A DNA stretch of 64,000 bases from JBDIAG01 sp963835085 (GTDB lineage: Bacteria > Actinomycetota > Actinomycetes > Actinomycetales > CAWJMD01), in assembly GCA_963835085.1 (NCBI GenBank), contig CAWIED010000005.1, forward strand, positions 1 to 64,000, read 5' to 3'. Shown in pieces: positions 50,884 to 59,656 of this stretch; position 1 is the first letter of the stretch; each line of letters starts with the position of its first letter. The position numbers were made by a program, and so were the translations under genes. The notes under the pieces were generated by a model. It searched no databases. It saw nothing but the letters and a program-made list of their open reading frames with translations, and had not been told where the DNA came from.

Positions 50884-52095
50884 GTGTCGACGTCCAAGCC
50901 CGCCCATCGCGCCGCAGCGCACAGCCCGCGCAGGCTCAGCCGGACGTTGGCCGTAGGCATCGCCACCGGTCTGCTCACGGTCTCCGGCCTGTTCACCGGC
51001 CTGCTCACCCCGGCGTATTCGGCGGGGCCGTCGGTCAGCCCAGTCCACGCCGACTCATTGCCCACAGTGCCTGCACAGAAGGCGTCTTCTACCGTGCCAG
51101 GCATGCCGTCCACAGCGCCCAGCACGACGCAGTTCGGCGTGTACACCGGCCCGGGCCGCAAGGGCGTCGACGGCGCCAACGCCTTCTCCACCTGGTCGGG
51201 GCACAAGGTAGAGCGGGTACTCGACTTCCTGCCCTACGACTCGTGGAGCTCGCTGGCCAACAACAGTTGGCTGATCGACGCGTACGCCGGAACCGGATAT
51301 CACCTCGATCTGTCGGTGCCCATGCTGACCAGTTCGGGGGGCGGGTCCCTGGCACAGTGCGCCGACGGGACCTACGACGCCTACTGGACAGGCCTGGGCA
51401 GCAAGCTCGTGGCCGCGGGCCTGCCTGACACGACGCTGCGCCTCGGTTGGGAGATGAACGGCAATTGGTACCCGTGGGCGGCGGCAGGCAGGACGAACGA
51501 CTACATCGGCTGCTACCGGCACATCGTGGAAGTCACCCGCACGGTTCCTGGTGCGCACTTCAGCTATGCGTGGAGCCCCAACCTTGGTGCCGGCTCCTTT
51601 CCGGCCGAGCAGGCGTACCCCGGTGACGCCTACGTCGACGACATCGCCGTCGACGCCTACGACACCTCCTGGACGTGGAACCCCACCCCCGTAGGCGTCA
51701 GCACGACACAGGCGCGGGCCAACTCGTGGGCCTGGATCCAGCGCGGCGATCACGGCCTCGACTTCTGGTCAGCCTTCGCCCGATCGCACAACAAGCCGCT
51801 GGCCCTGGGCGAATGGGGCGCCACCTGGCGCTCCGACGGCCACGGCGGCGGGGACAACACCGGCTACGTGAACTCCATGTTCGATTTCATCGACGACCCC
51901 GCGAACAAGGTGGCCTACGCGACCTACTTCAACTCGGCCGACAGCGCGAGCCCGAGGCACGACCTCATGCGGCCCGACACCGTGTTCCCCACTGCGGCAG
52001 CTGCTTTCAGACAGCGTCTGCAGGCGGTCGGCGGCCAGAGAGCGGCCATCCAGCCTTGGAAGCAGTTCATCCTCCGGGTCAGCGGTCGGGCTTGA
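50884..52095 (+). CDS. Secreted glycoside hydrolase, GH26-like
   Basis: A 403-residue exported enzyme. The N-terminal signal is MSTSKPAHRAAAHSPRRLSR then TLAVGIATGLLTVSGLFTGL, with cleavage near AYSA. The TIM-barrel part starts FGVYTGPGRKGVDG. The probable acid/base Glu is in LRLGWEMNGNWYPW near residue 188 and the nucleophile in LALGEWGATW near 308, as in clan GH-A family 26 enzymes. It probably cleaves a mannan- or glucan-like polymer. The glycosyltransferase operon 0.8 kb away suggests a role in modifying the cell's own glycan. Start GTG 50884 with AAGGGA upstream; a better GGAGGT lies 28 nt further up. Confidence 0.7.
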   Translation: MSTSKPAHRAAAHSPRRLSRTLAVGIATGLLTVSGLFTGLLTPAYSAGPSVSPVHADSLPTVPAQKASSTVPGMPSTAPSTTQFGVYTGPGRKGVDGANAFSTWSGHKVERVLDFLPYDSWSSLANNSWLIDAYAGTGYHLDLSVPMLTSSGGGSLAQCADGTYDAYWTGLGSKLVAAGLPDTTLRLGWEMNGNWYPWAAAGRTNDYIGCYRHIVEVTRTVPGAHFSYAWSPNLGAGSFPAEQAYPGDAYVDDIAVDAYDTSWTWNPTPVGVSTTQARANSWAWIQRGDHGLDFWSAFARSHNKPLALGEWGATWRSDGHGGGDNTGYVNSMFDFIDDPANKVAYATYFNSADSASPRHDLMRPDTVFPTAAAAFRQRLQAVGGQRAAIQPWKQFILRVSGRA

Positions 52096-52117
52096 GCCCC
52101 GGTGGGCATCGACCGGA

Positions 52118-52558
52118 TCAGGTGCGCAGCTCGCCCTCGCCAGGGGTGACCCGCAAGTCGTCCTGACTGATCGGGACGTCGTTGATGCTGGCCTCCCGGC
52201 GGGCCATGTACCCCTGCTGGTCGAACTCCCACAGCTCATTGCCGTAGGAGCGCCACCACTGCCCGTCGGCGTCGTGCCACTCGTACTGGAAGCGCACGGC
52301 GATGCGGTCTTCGTCGAAGGCCCATAGGTTCTTGCGCAGGCGATAATCCTGCTCGCGCTCCCATTTGCGCGCGAGAAAGGCGACGACCTCGGCACGGCCG
52401 TGGAGGTGCTCGTCGCGATTGCGCCAGACCGTGTCCGGCGTATAGGCCGCGGCAACCCGCTCGGGGTCGCGGGTGTTCCAGGCGTTCTCTGCGGCTTGCA
52501 CCTTGGCCAAGGCGCTCTCGCGAGTGAACGGCGGTACGGGCGGACGAGTTTCGGTCAT
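52118..52558 (-). CDS. Nuclear transport factor 2 family protein (DUF1348)
   Basis: A 146-residue SnoaL-like fold protein. It contains FTRESALAKVQAAENAWNTR, then DPERVAAAYTPDTVWRNRDE, and WEREQDYRLRKNLWAFDEDR then IAVRFQYEWHD, the characteristic run of DUF1348. The family length is about 150 residues. The enzymatic role is unknown. It stands alone, convergent with the glycosidase gene. Confidence 0.87.
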   Translation of the reverse strand: MTETRPPVPPFTRESALAKVQAAENAWNTRDPERVAAAYTPDTVWRNRDEHLHGRAEVVAFLARKWEREQDYRLRKNLWAFDEDRIAVRFQYEWHDADGQWWRSYGNELWEFDQQGYMARREASINDVPISQDDLRVTPGEGELRT

Positions 52559-52619
52559 GGCTGACTCCAGGCTGGGAGGATTGCTCAGGGTAGCCCAATG
52601 CAGTTCGGTGAGGGTTCGG

Positions 52620-52830
52620 GATTGGTGTCAACCCCCACGGGGTTGCGCCTGGCGAGCGGCTCCTGCCGGGCTGTGAAGCGGGTCGGTTTCGGACGCTGAG
52701 ACGATGCCCCGTCGGACGGGGCATCGTCATAGCGCAGGAAAAGCCCGCTACCTACGGCTGACTAAACCGCCCTTTGCGGAGGACTCGGGCAGACTGCCGC
52801 TTCCACCGGCCACTTCCGCCCGCCCGCCGC
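52620..52830 (+). repeat. Composite repeat, copy 4 (partial)
   Basis: Core only: CGGGCTGTGAAGCGGGTCGG at 52667 onward, the hairpin (52695-52710 against 52718-52733, two mismatches at the base), GCAGGAAAAGCCCGC and CCGCCCTTTGCGG with GGACTCGGGCAG. The 72-bp units upstream are reduced to one eroded trace (TTGGTGTCAACCCCCACGGGG). The GC-rich tail is shortened. Confidence 0.75.
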
Positions 52831-52905
52831 CCGACTCTTCCCGAGACACTCTGAACCCGACCCCACACCAGACGACTGACCGAACGGCATTGGCGCTCGC
52901 CCGCG

Positions 52906-54135
52906 CTACCTCTTGAACACCCACCGCTCGTAGCCGACGTACCGCCAGAGCATCCCCAGGCCGACGCCCACGACGTTGGCAGAGATGTTGTCCGCCAACG
53001 CACTTCGTAGACCGAACACGTAATGCGAGACCAGTAGGCAGGCTTCGGAGATGCCCAGGCCGACCACGCTGACCGCGGCGAAGGCCGCCAGTTGCCGGCG
53101 CCAGGGCTGCGGGTCGGCCTGCCGCCAGGTGAGCCTGGCATTCAGAAAGTACGAGGCCACAATCGCCACCGCCGACGAGATGAGCTTCGCCGTGAGCGGC
53201 TTCTCGAACGGCAACAGCAGGTTGAACACCGCGGTGTCGAGCACAAGGCAGATCAACCCCACAAGGGCGAACAGGTTGACGCGCCACAACACCGCGTTCG
53301 TCCAGGAGTCCATCCGGAGCCGGCCCAGCTGCCGGATGAACCGCAGCCCCTGGCCCAGTTGGGCTTTCGAGGTTCCGCACTGCCTGCTGGCAAATCGGAA
53401 TGGCACATCGGTCACCGAAAGCTCTTGCCGGGCAAGGATCTCGAGCAGGATCTTGAACCCGGTGGGACGAAGGGCCGGCACGTCAAGGGCTGAGCGGCGC
53501 ACGGCGAAGAAACCCGTCATGGTGTCGGTGCGGCCTCGCAGCCGGCGCGGAAACGTCGCCGCCGCAAGCCAGCTGGCCACCTTGGACACCAAACGTCTTC
53601 TCGTGCTGGCCAATCCGGCCGCCTCGCCACCCGGGCAGTACCGTGAAGCCACCACCACATCGCGGCCGGAGCGGGCCGCGACGATCTGCGGAATGTCCTC
53701 CGGCGGATGCTGCAGGTCACCGTCCATCACCAGCACCCACGGCTGCTCGGCGGCCTGGATGCCTGTCACCACCGCGCCCGACAGGCCACCCCGGCGCTGC
53801 CCGGGATCGCGGTGAATCAACCGCACGGGCAACTCGTCCTCGCCGCGTCCGCGCTGAAGACGTTCGATGGCCAGTGGAGTGTCATCGGTGGAGTCATCGA
53901 CGAAGACGACCTCACGTAGCTCTGCCTGCGAGGCCACCGCCGCCAGTCGCTCGACCAGCACGGCGACATTGCCCGCTTCGTTGAGCGTGGGCACCACCAC
54001 CGACACGCCGCCCTCCTCGGGTCCCGACGCCGCGCGGTGAACAGGGTCCGCCGACGGCACCGCGGTCATGGCGTCGGCGCGAAGGTCGATCACCCGTTGC
54101 TGGGGCGGTTCCGCATCCCGAATGAACGTACTCAT
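52906..54135 (-). CDS. Glycosyltransferase family 2 fused to a GtrA-like membrane domain
   Basis: A 409-residue polyprenol-phosphate hexose synthase-like protein. The GT2 part opens SVVVPTLNEAGNVAVLVERL, with VDDSTDDT, VMDGDLQHPPEDI (DxD) and GFFAVRRSAL. Near residue 285 a GtrA-like domain of four helices follows (VNLFALVGLICLVLDTAVFN and NISANVVGVGLGMLWRYVGY then ERWVFKR). This fusion usually makes and flips lipid-linked sugars for later transferases. It is last in the operon, 12 nt after the GT39-like gene. Confidence 0.88.
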   Translation of the reverse strand: MSTFIRDAEPPQQRVIDLRADAMTAVPSADPVHRAASGPEEGGVSVVVPTLNEAGNVAVLVERLAAVASQAELREVVFVDDSTDDTPLAIERLQRGRGEDELPVRLIHRDPGQRRGGLSGAVVTGIQAAEQPWVLVMDGDLQHPPEDIPQIVAARSGRDVVVASRYCPGGEAAGLASTRRRLVSKVASWLAAATFPRRLRGRTDTMTGFFAVRRSALDVPALRPTGFKILLEILARQELSVTDVPFRFASRQCGTSKAQLGQGLRFIRQLGRLRMDSWTNAVLWRVNLFALVGLICLVLDTAVFNLLLPFEKPLTAKLISSAVAIVASYFLNARLTWRQADPQPWRRQLAAFAAVSVVGLGISEACLLVSHYVFGLRSALADNISANVVGVGLGMLWRYVGYERWVFKR

Positions 54136-54147
54136 GAGAGTCCCCGA

Positions 54148-55809
54148 TCAGTCGATGGGCGTGAGGTGGGTGGTCTGCGGCGCCCACACGAGCCACCAAC
54201 CTATCCGCTCGCCGTCCAGATAGCGCGGCACCTTGGCAAGGAGGTTGTAATAGTGGTCAGGTCCTTGGTTCTTGCCCAGGTAGGTCACGATCTTGTCGGC
54301 GTTCTGGGTCGAGAAGCTCAGATAGATCACACCGAAGTAATGGTCCTGAATCGCGCGGTGATACGCCTCGGGGCCGAAGAGCCCGGCATACGTGAAGTGG
54401 TAGGTGTCGTTCCACTGCCGGGAATCGGTGATGTCGCCGAGCGCGTATCGCTCGGGTGAGGGCTGCTCACCGAGAATCGGCCGTCCCGGGTTGTCTTGCA
54501 CGACCGTTGACAGGATCGGCAACAGCCCGGCGTCGGAGACGTAACCGGTACGGAACTCACTCGCATTGGCCATCCCCTGCTGGCCGAGCAAGCCGAGCGT
54601 CAGGGCCAGCGGCAGCGCAGCCAGCCACCACTTCGCCGTGAGCGCACGCGCCAGCAGATAGCCCACCAGAGCGGCGGCGAAGATGGCGCCGAAGCCCAGA
54701 TGCTTTGCCAGCGAGGTGAATTCACCGATCCGGACCTGCTCGGCCGCGCCCACCACGCTGGCACCCAGCAGCACCAGAGCGGTGCCTGTCCTGGCTCGGT
54801 CGCTCAGCACGACAAGCACCAGTGCCAGTGCGCCCAGCACCAGGTAGGGCCAATACCAGTTCCACACACTCTGCACGAGCACGTGGGCCGGTGCCGGGGA
54901 GATGAGCTGTCGCTGCACAGTGGTCTGCACGACGCCTGGCAACAGACCACGGCCCCACAGCGCGAGACAGAAATACGTCATGGTCGCCACAAGGGCCAGC
55001 AGATAGATCGCCTGCTTCACGATCGCCAGGCGAAGTCGAGCCCAGTTGACGGTGACCACGAGCGCCACGGCAGCCAGCACATAGACGGTCACGGCGTATT
55101 TGGTGAACATGGCCAGGGTGAAGATGGCCGCCACCGGAATGGCCGCCTGCAGCCCGTCACGGCGAGCCAGCCCGAGAGCCGCCCACGTGCCCAGTGCGAT
55201 CAGCATGCCCGCCATGGCGTCGAACGTCGCGAGCTGCGACTGGTAGATCTGAGACCCGCAGGCGGCGAAGGCGAACGCCGCGAGGATGCCCGCGAGTCGT
55301 CCGAACAACTGGCGGGTGAAACCGTAGACCCCCAGAGCGGCCACCATCGCGAACACCAGACTCAACGTTCGCGCCCCGGCCAGCCCGGCGACGTCGTCGG
55401 CCAGCGCGGCCAGCACCGGATACACCCCGGGCGCACCCGAGAAGTACGAGCCGGGAAGCTCGTGGAGCTCACTGCCCTGGAAGATATGCGCCAAGACCCG
55501 ATGGCCCATATAGACGTACAGGCCTTCATCCTCGAACGCCGTCGCGATGCTCTTGGAGTTCAGCGCCGCCGCCACCTGCCACGCCCACACCAGCGGCAGC
55601 CAGAGCCAGGCCGAGGCCAGCGCACGACGCCAGCGACCAGGCCGCTCCGCTACCGCCTGCTCGACGGCGCGCTCGGCGGTGGCGCCACGGCGACTGGCCA
55701 CCACCTTCGGGTACGTGCCGGCCTGACGCTGTACCACCGAGACGGTCTCTCCGGGCATCGTCAGCAAGGGCGCCGACGGTCGACGTGCATGGTCGGTGAG
55801 GTCGATCAT
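54148..55809 (-). CDS. Multi-spanning glycosyltransferase, GT39/ArnT-like
   Basis: A 553-residue integral membrane protein with about eleven helices. After helix 1 comes FEDEGLYVYMGHR, the Glu/Asp motif in the first periplasmic loop of GT-C transferases (in place of DE/DD). It presumably takes sugar from a polyprenyl-phosphate donor such as that made by the GT2-GtrA protein. The C-terminal 130 residues are extracytoplasmic. Its ATG overlaps the stop of the upstream GT2 gene (ATGA), so translation is coupled. Confidence 0.8.
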   Translation of the reverse strand: MIDLTDHARRPSAPLLTMPGETVSVVQRQAGTYPKVVASRRGATAERAVEQAVAERPGRWRRALASAWLWLPLVWAWQVAAALNSKSIATAFEDEGLYVYMGHRVLAHIFQGSELHELPGSYFSGAPGVYPVLAALADDVAGLAGARTLSLVFAMVAALGVYGFTRQLFGRLAGILAAFAFAACGSQIYQSQLATFDAMAGMLIALGTWAALGLARRDGLQAAIPVAAIFTLAMFTKYAVTVYVLAAVALVVTVNWARLRLAIVKQAIYLLALVATMTYFCLALWGRGLLPGVVQTTVQRQLISPAPAHVLVQSVWNWYWPYLVLGALALVLVVLSDRARTGTALVLLGASVVGAAEQVRIGEFTSLAKHLGFGAIFAAALVGYLLARALTAKWWLAALPLALTLGLLGQQGMANASEFRTGYVSDAGLLPILSTVVQDNPGRPILGEQPSPERYALGDITDSRQWNDTYHFTYAGLFGPEAYHRAIQDHYFGVIYLSFSTQNADKIVTYLGKNQGPDHYYNLLAKVPRYLDGERIGWWLVWAPQTTHLTPID

Positions 55810-57623
55810 CGGTTGCTCCCCCTGCGCACCGGGAGCAGGCCGTTGAGCGTGCCGGACCTACTGCCGGCGCACGAGCGCAGCCACCCGCCCACGCGAGCCA
55901 GCAGCACCCTGCCGAACTGCAGGGCCAGCCCGACGGACGCCCGATCGGCGTGCGCCGCCCGATACTGCCGCCACGCCACCACACCCAGCTGCAGCCGACG
56001 TCTCAGCTGCGCCCAGGTGAGCACGTCGGCGCGGCCGATCAGCAAGGGGTAGACGACATAGAGGTTCATGAGGGTGAACGCGATCATCAAGATCCACCGG
56101 TCGACGCCGTACACCGGAGCCCAGCGCAGGATCGCGGCCCAGAGCACGAGCTGAACTCCGCCGCACCACCAGCGGATCAGGCGCAGCACGCGGGTCGCTG
56201 TGCGGTTCCGCGAACTGACGCCCGTGGCCACCCAGGCGTCGGTGCGCCCGCGCAGGGTGTCGAACAGAGCCACGGCATGGCAGAACGAGTAGGCGGTCTG
56301 CACCCGGGCCAGGCCCAGCACCGAATCGCTCCGGAGCGTGATGTACGAGACCACGCTCTGGCGCACCATCAGCGCCATCAGCACGAACACGTAATTCGAC
56401 GGCGTCACCCGGGCCGAGACGAACCACGCCATGAGAATCGGCGGGATCGACATGCTGAACACATTCACGGCGGTGGTGATGTAGTAGAGAAAGCCCGACC
56501 AGTAGCTCAGTCGTTGCATGGGGGTCAACGGAACCCTGTGGAAATCCTTGGAAAACAGCAGGCTCATCGAGCCGGTGCACCACCGGTACTGCTGCGTCAT
56601 GAACTGATCCAACGTGTCCGGGCACAGGCCCTTCGTCACCACAGTGGGCACATAGCGAAGCCGATAGCCGGCCCGCATCAGCCGAACACCCGTGTGCACG
56701 TCCTCGGAGTGGCCGATCAGCGCGTAGCCACCGGCCTTGCGCAGCGCTGAACGCCGGTACAGCGCAGAGGTCCCCACGCAGATGGCCGCGTTGCTGCGAT
56801 CCCGGGACGGCTGCACCCACCGATAGAAGAGCACCTGGGTGGCGGCAGCCGAGCGCTGCAGCCAATTCATATCGGCGTCCACGTCGAAGAACTGCGGCGA
56901 TTGCACGATGGCGACTTCCGCATCGTCGAAGTAGGGCGCGAGTTCGAGCAGCGCATCCGAACGTGGCACGAAGTCGGCGTCGAGAATGAAGATGAAGTCG
57001 CCGTCGGAGCTGTCGAAGCCGAACCTCAGATTGCCGGCCTTCTTGAAATGGCCGCGGTCGGGCCGGGTGCGGTACTCAAAGCCGTGCCGCCGGGCCAGAT
57101 CGGCCACCGCGTCGCGGGCGGAGTCGTCGAGCACATACACGTTGAGCGTGCCGGGCCAGCGCAACCCGGCAACGTAGCGGTAGGTGTTGGCCAGCACGGC
57201 GAGTTCTTCCCCGGCAGACGGCAGAAAGACGTCCACCGAGGGGGTGTGCTCGGGGTGCCAGCCACGCACCCTGGCGCGGTGGCTGTCGAGCGTGTCGCGC
57301 CGCTTGCGCGAGGAGGTAGCCAACGAGAGCAACGTGCCGAGCGAACTCACGAGCACCGGAGGCAGGATCAACCAGGTCGACCACGGTTGCCGATACATGA
57401 AGAAACCCAGGCTGAGCACGATCAGCACGAAGCCCGCGAAGGAGAGCGGCGAGATCCAACGCCATTGGCGGCCCAGATAGAGGTCGCGCTCGAGATCGCC
57501 AGGAGGACTGGGCAGGAAATCGGGCCTCTTCTCCATCGGAACGCGATATCGCTCCGGCGTGGCGGACTGTTCGCAGGTCGGGGCGAGGGTCAGGGTGTCG
57601 GCTTCGGCGGTGCTGATCGCCAT
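55806..57623 (-). CDS. Cellulose-synthase-like family 2 glycosyltransferase
   Basis: A 605-residue processive-type transferase. The ATG 57623 has GGAG upstream; the ten codons before it are discarded. Two membrane helices (about 53-95) precede the catalytic domain with VDVFLPSAGE, VYVLDDSARD, FIFILDADFVPRSDA (DxD), VGTSALYRRSALRKAGGYAL (acceptor region) and QQYRWCTGSMSLLF (Q-x-x-RW). Four or more helices follow. It probably polymerises and exports a beta-glycan. First gene of the three-gene operon. Confidence 0.88.
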   Translation of the reverse strand: MAISTAEADTLTLAPTCEQSATPERYRVPMEKRPDFLPSPPGDLERDLYLGRQWRWISPLSFAGFVLIVLSLGFFMYRQPWSTWLILPPVLVSSLGTLLSLATSSRKRRDTLDSHRARVRGWHPEHTPSVDVFLPSAGEELAVLANTYRYVAGLRWPGTLNVYVLDDSARDAVADLARRHGFEYRTRPDRGHFKKAGNLRFGFDSSDGDFIFILDADFVPRSDALLELAPYFDDAEVAIVQSPQFFDVDADMNWLQRSAAATQVLFYRWVQPSRDRSNAAICVGTSALYRRSALRKAGGYALIGHSEDVHTGVRLMRAGYRLRYVPTVVTKGLCPDTLDQFMTQQYRWCTGSMSLLFSKDFHRVPLTPMQRLSYWSGFLYYITTAVNVFSMSIPPILMAWFVSARVTPSNYVFVLMALMVRQSVVSYITLRSDSVLGLARVQTAYSFCHAVALFDTLRGRTDAWVATGVSSRNRTATRVLRLIRWWCGGVQLVLWAAILRWAPVYGVDRWILMIAFTLMNLYVVYPLLIGRADVLTWAQLRRRLQLGVVAWRQYRAAHADRASVGLALQFGRVLLARVGGWLRSCAGSRSGTLNGLLPVRRGSNR

Positions 57624-58119
57624 AGGTGGGGCTCCGCTCTGTCGGGTGGGCAAAGGGGTGGGACGGTGGCTACGCAGACGCCGCGGGCCGGGCAGACTCG
57701 GGCAGCGCGGCCCATCTACCTCGTGGGTTCTGCACGCGGACGTCGGCCTCGACCGGTGGCGTCGACGACCTCATCGGGTGACGTCCTTGTCGCGGGCCTG
57801 CGACAGCCCCCGCAACCGCGTTTTGGGCTTCTTAGGCGGCAAGTCGCTCCGGCGCGTTGCTCCCAGGTCACCCTTGTTGGCCGAAAACGTAATGGACGAC
57901 CGACTCGATGTGCCATCCGGGTGACGCCGCCGGATACGCTGCGCGCTCGATTCAGGGCGCACGCCACCCGTCTGACCTGCACGTTTTGGGCACTATGTGG
58001 CGTGGCTCACATCTCGTGCGATCCCTTGATGTCGTGCCGGCCCACGCCTCGTTGTCCTGCCGGGCCACGCCTTACCAGGGGGTCCGCCCAAGCCTCGGGG
58101 ATCGGGTACCCTCGTCTGC
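57624..58119. other. Upstream region of the glycan operon, no gene seen
   Basis: About 500 bp between the divergent glycan operon and tRNA-Ser. Open frames are Arg/Thr-rich shadows with no ribosome binding site. It must contain the promoter of the operon (minus strand). Short related stretches (GCCGGCCCACGCC and GCCGGGCCACGCC, 58038 and 58064) repeat once. Confidence 0.5.
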
Positions 58120-58207
58120 GGAGGATTCGCCTAGTGGCCTAGGGCGCACGCTTGGAAAGCGTGTTGGGGGAAACCCCTCACGGGTTCAAATCCCGTATCC
58201 TCCGCCA
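58120..58207 (+). tRNA. tRNA-Ser (GGA)
   Basis: An 88-nt type II tRNA. The acceptor stem GGAGGAT pairs with ATCCTCC, with discriminator G and encoded CCA (58205-58207). The anticodon arm CACGCTTGGAAAGCGTG gives loop TTGGAAA and anticodon GGA. The long variable arm TTGGGGGAAACCCCT and T-arm ACGGGTTCAAATCCCGT complete the cloverleaf. Confidence 0.96.
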
Positions 58208-58459
58208 GCGTGTTCACGTGAGAACCCCGTCCCAGCCGTGAGGTCACGGCGGGGTTCTTGCGTAGCCGACGTCCCAAGCTGGCAGGGCCGAGACCGGCGC
58301 CGGCGTTCCACCCGGACTCACCGGCAGATGCCCGTCTCAGCAGGACCTTCGCCTCAACTCAGCGCAACTCCAGCCGCTGGCAAGCAGGAGAACTCATTGC
58401 AGGGCTAAATTGCTCACGGATCGGACGCGATTCGACCAGAGACTCCGAAGGGAACGGTG

Positions 58460-59623
58460 ATGGACTTGCTCGACGGCGGCCGGGTGGTCATTGTCGGTGG
58501 CGGCATCATCGGCATCTCGATCGCTTACCACCTCAGTGCACGCGGATACCATGACGTGACCGTCCTGGAGCGGAACCTCGTCGGCGAGGGCGCCACAGCC
58601 CGAGCCACAGGTGGAATTCGGCAGCAGTTCTCGTCCCAGGTGAACGTTGACCTCTCGCACCGGTCGATCCCCTTCTGGGAGACCTTCGAGGAACGCACGG
58701 GTTCGCCGCTGGATTTCCGGCGGCACGGCTATCTCTTCCTGATCGCGGACGCCGCCCAGCATGAGTCGTTCCGGCGGAACGCCGCAATGCAGCGCAAACT
58801 CGGAGTCGACGTCCAAGAGCTGCGGCCGGACGAGATCGCTGAGGTGTTCCCCACCACGCGGGTGGACGACCTGGTCGGTGCAACCTATACGCCCGCAGAC
58901 GGCTCGGCTTCGCCGTCCGATGCCGTTGCCGGTCTGCTACGCGCAGCTCGAGCCAGCGGCGTCGAGGTCCGGCAGCACACGCATTTCGTCGGCCTGGACG
59001 CGTCCGGGGACGGCGCGGTACGCGCAGTCCTGACCTCGGACGGGCCCATCGAGGCTGAGCGGGTGATCGTCGCGGCCGGCCCGCAGGCTCGAACCGTCGG
59101 TCGACAGTGCGGGGTAGACATTCCAGTGTTCCCGCACTCTCGACAGGCATTCGCCACCGCGCCTCTGGCCGCAATCGACCCGCGCTATCCGCTTACCGTC
59201 GACATGGCCACCGGCGCGTACGTGCATCCGGAAGCCAGTGGCGGCACCGCAGTGATCGGAGGCAACGACCGTGATGCGCCTAGTAGCGAGGTCGCCACGG
59301 TCGACTGGTCGCGGGTGACCTCGCTCGCCGAGGCGATCACCGGACGGTTCCCCGCGCTCGCCGACCTGGAGATCTCCAACGGCTGGGCGGGCCTGCGCGA
59401 GATGACCCCGGACGATCACGCCATTGTGGGCCCCGTTCAGGATCGACCCGGGCTCTGGGTCGCCGCCGGATTCTCAGGGCATGGCTTCATGCAGGCGCCC
59501 GCGGTTGGCGAGGCTCTCACCCGCTGGTTCCTCGACGGTGACCCCGGGTTGGATGTGACGACACTCGCGCTGTCCCGCTTCTCGGCCACCACCACTCCGG
59601 AGCCGGAGACCACCGTCTTTTGA
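58460..59623 (+). CDS. FAD-dependent oxidoreductase of the DAO/sarcosine oxidase type
   Basis: A 387-residue flavoenzyme that probably oxidises an amino acid or N-methyl amine. ATG 58460 is preferred to GTG 58457; AAGGGAA lies upstream. The Rossmann motif VVIVGGGIIGISIAYHLSAR is near residue 10, ATARATGGIRQQFSS follows, and the C-terminal FAD contact is LWVAAGFSGHGFMQAPAVGE. No covalent-FAD Cys is evident. A transporter gene follows after 33 bp, so the two probably form a catabolic import/oxidation unit. The location next to tRNA-Ser hints at acquisition by transfer. Confidence 0.85.
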   Translation: MDLLDGGRVVIVGGGIIGISIAYHLSARGYHDVTVLERNLVGEGATARATGGIRQQFSSQVNVDLSHRSIPFWETFEERTGSPLDFRRHGYLFLIADAAQHESFRRNAAMQRKLGVDVQELRPDEIAEVFPTTRVDDLVGATYTPADGSASPSDAVAGLLRAARASGVEVRQHTHFVGLDASGDGAVRAVLTSDGPIEAERVIVAAGPQARTVGRQCGVDIPVFPHSRQAFATAPLAAIDPRYPLTVDMATGAYVHPEASGGTAVIGGNDRDAPSSEVATVDWSRVTSLAEAITGRFPALADLEISNGWAGLREMTPDDHAIVGPVQDRPGLWVAAGFSGHGFMQAPAVGEALTRWFLDGDPGLDVTTLALSRFSATTTPEPETTVF

Positions 59624-59656
59624 CCCTCGCACCCACCGACAGAGGAAGTTCCGCGC

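Noticed and set aside
57716..57982. Minus-strand ORF MQVRRVACALNRARS upstream of the glycan operon
   Set aside because: It is Arg/Thr-rich with no ribosome binding site. The opening resembles a leader peptide only by chance, and its downstream gene is not a sulfur gene.
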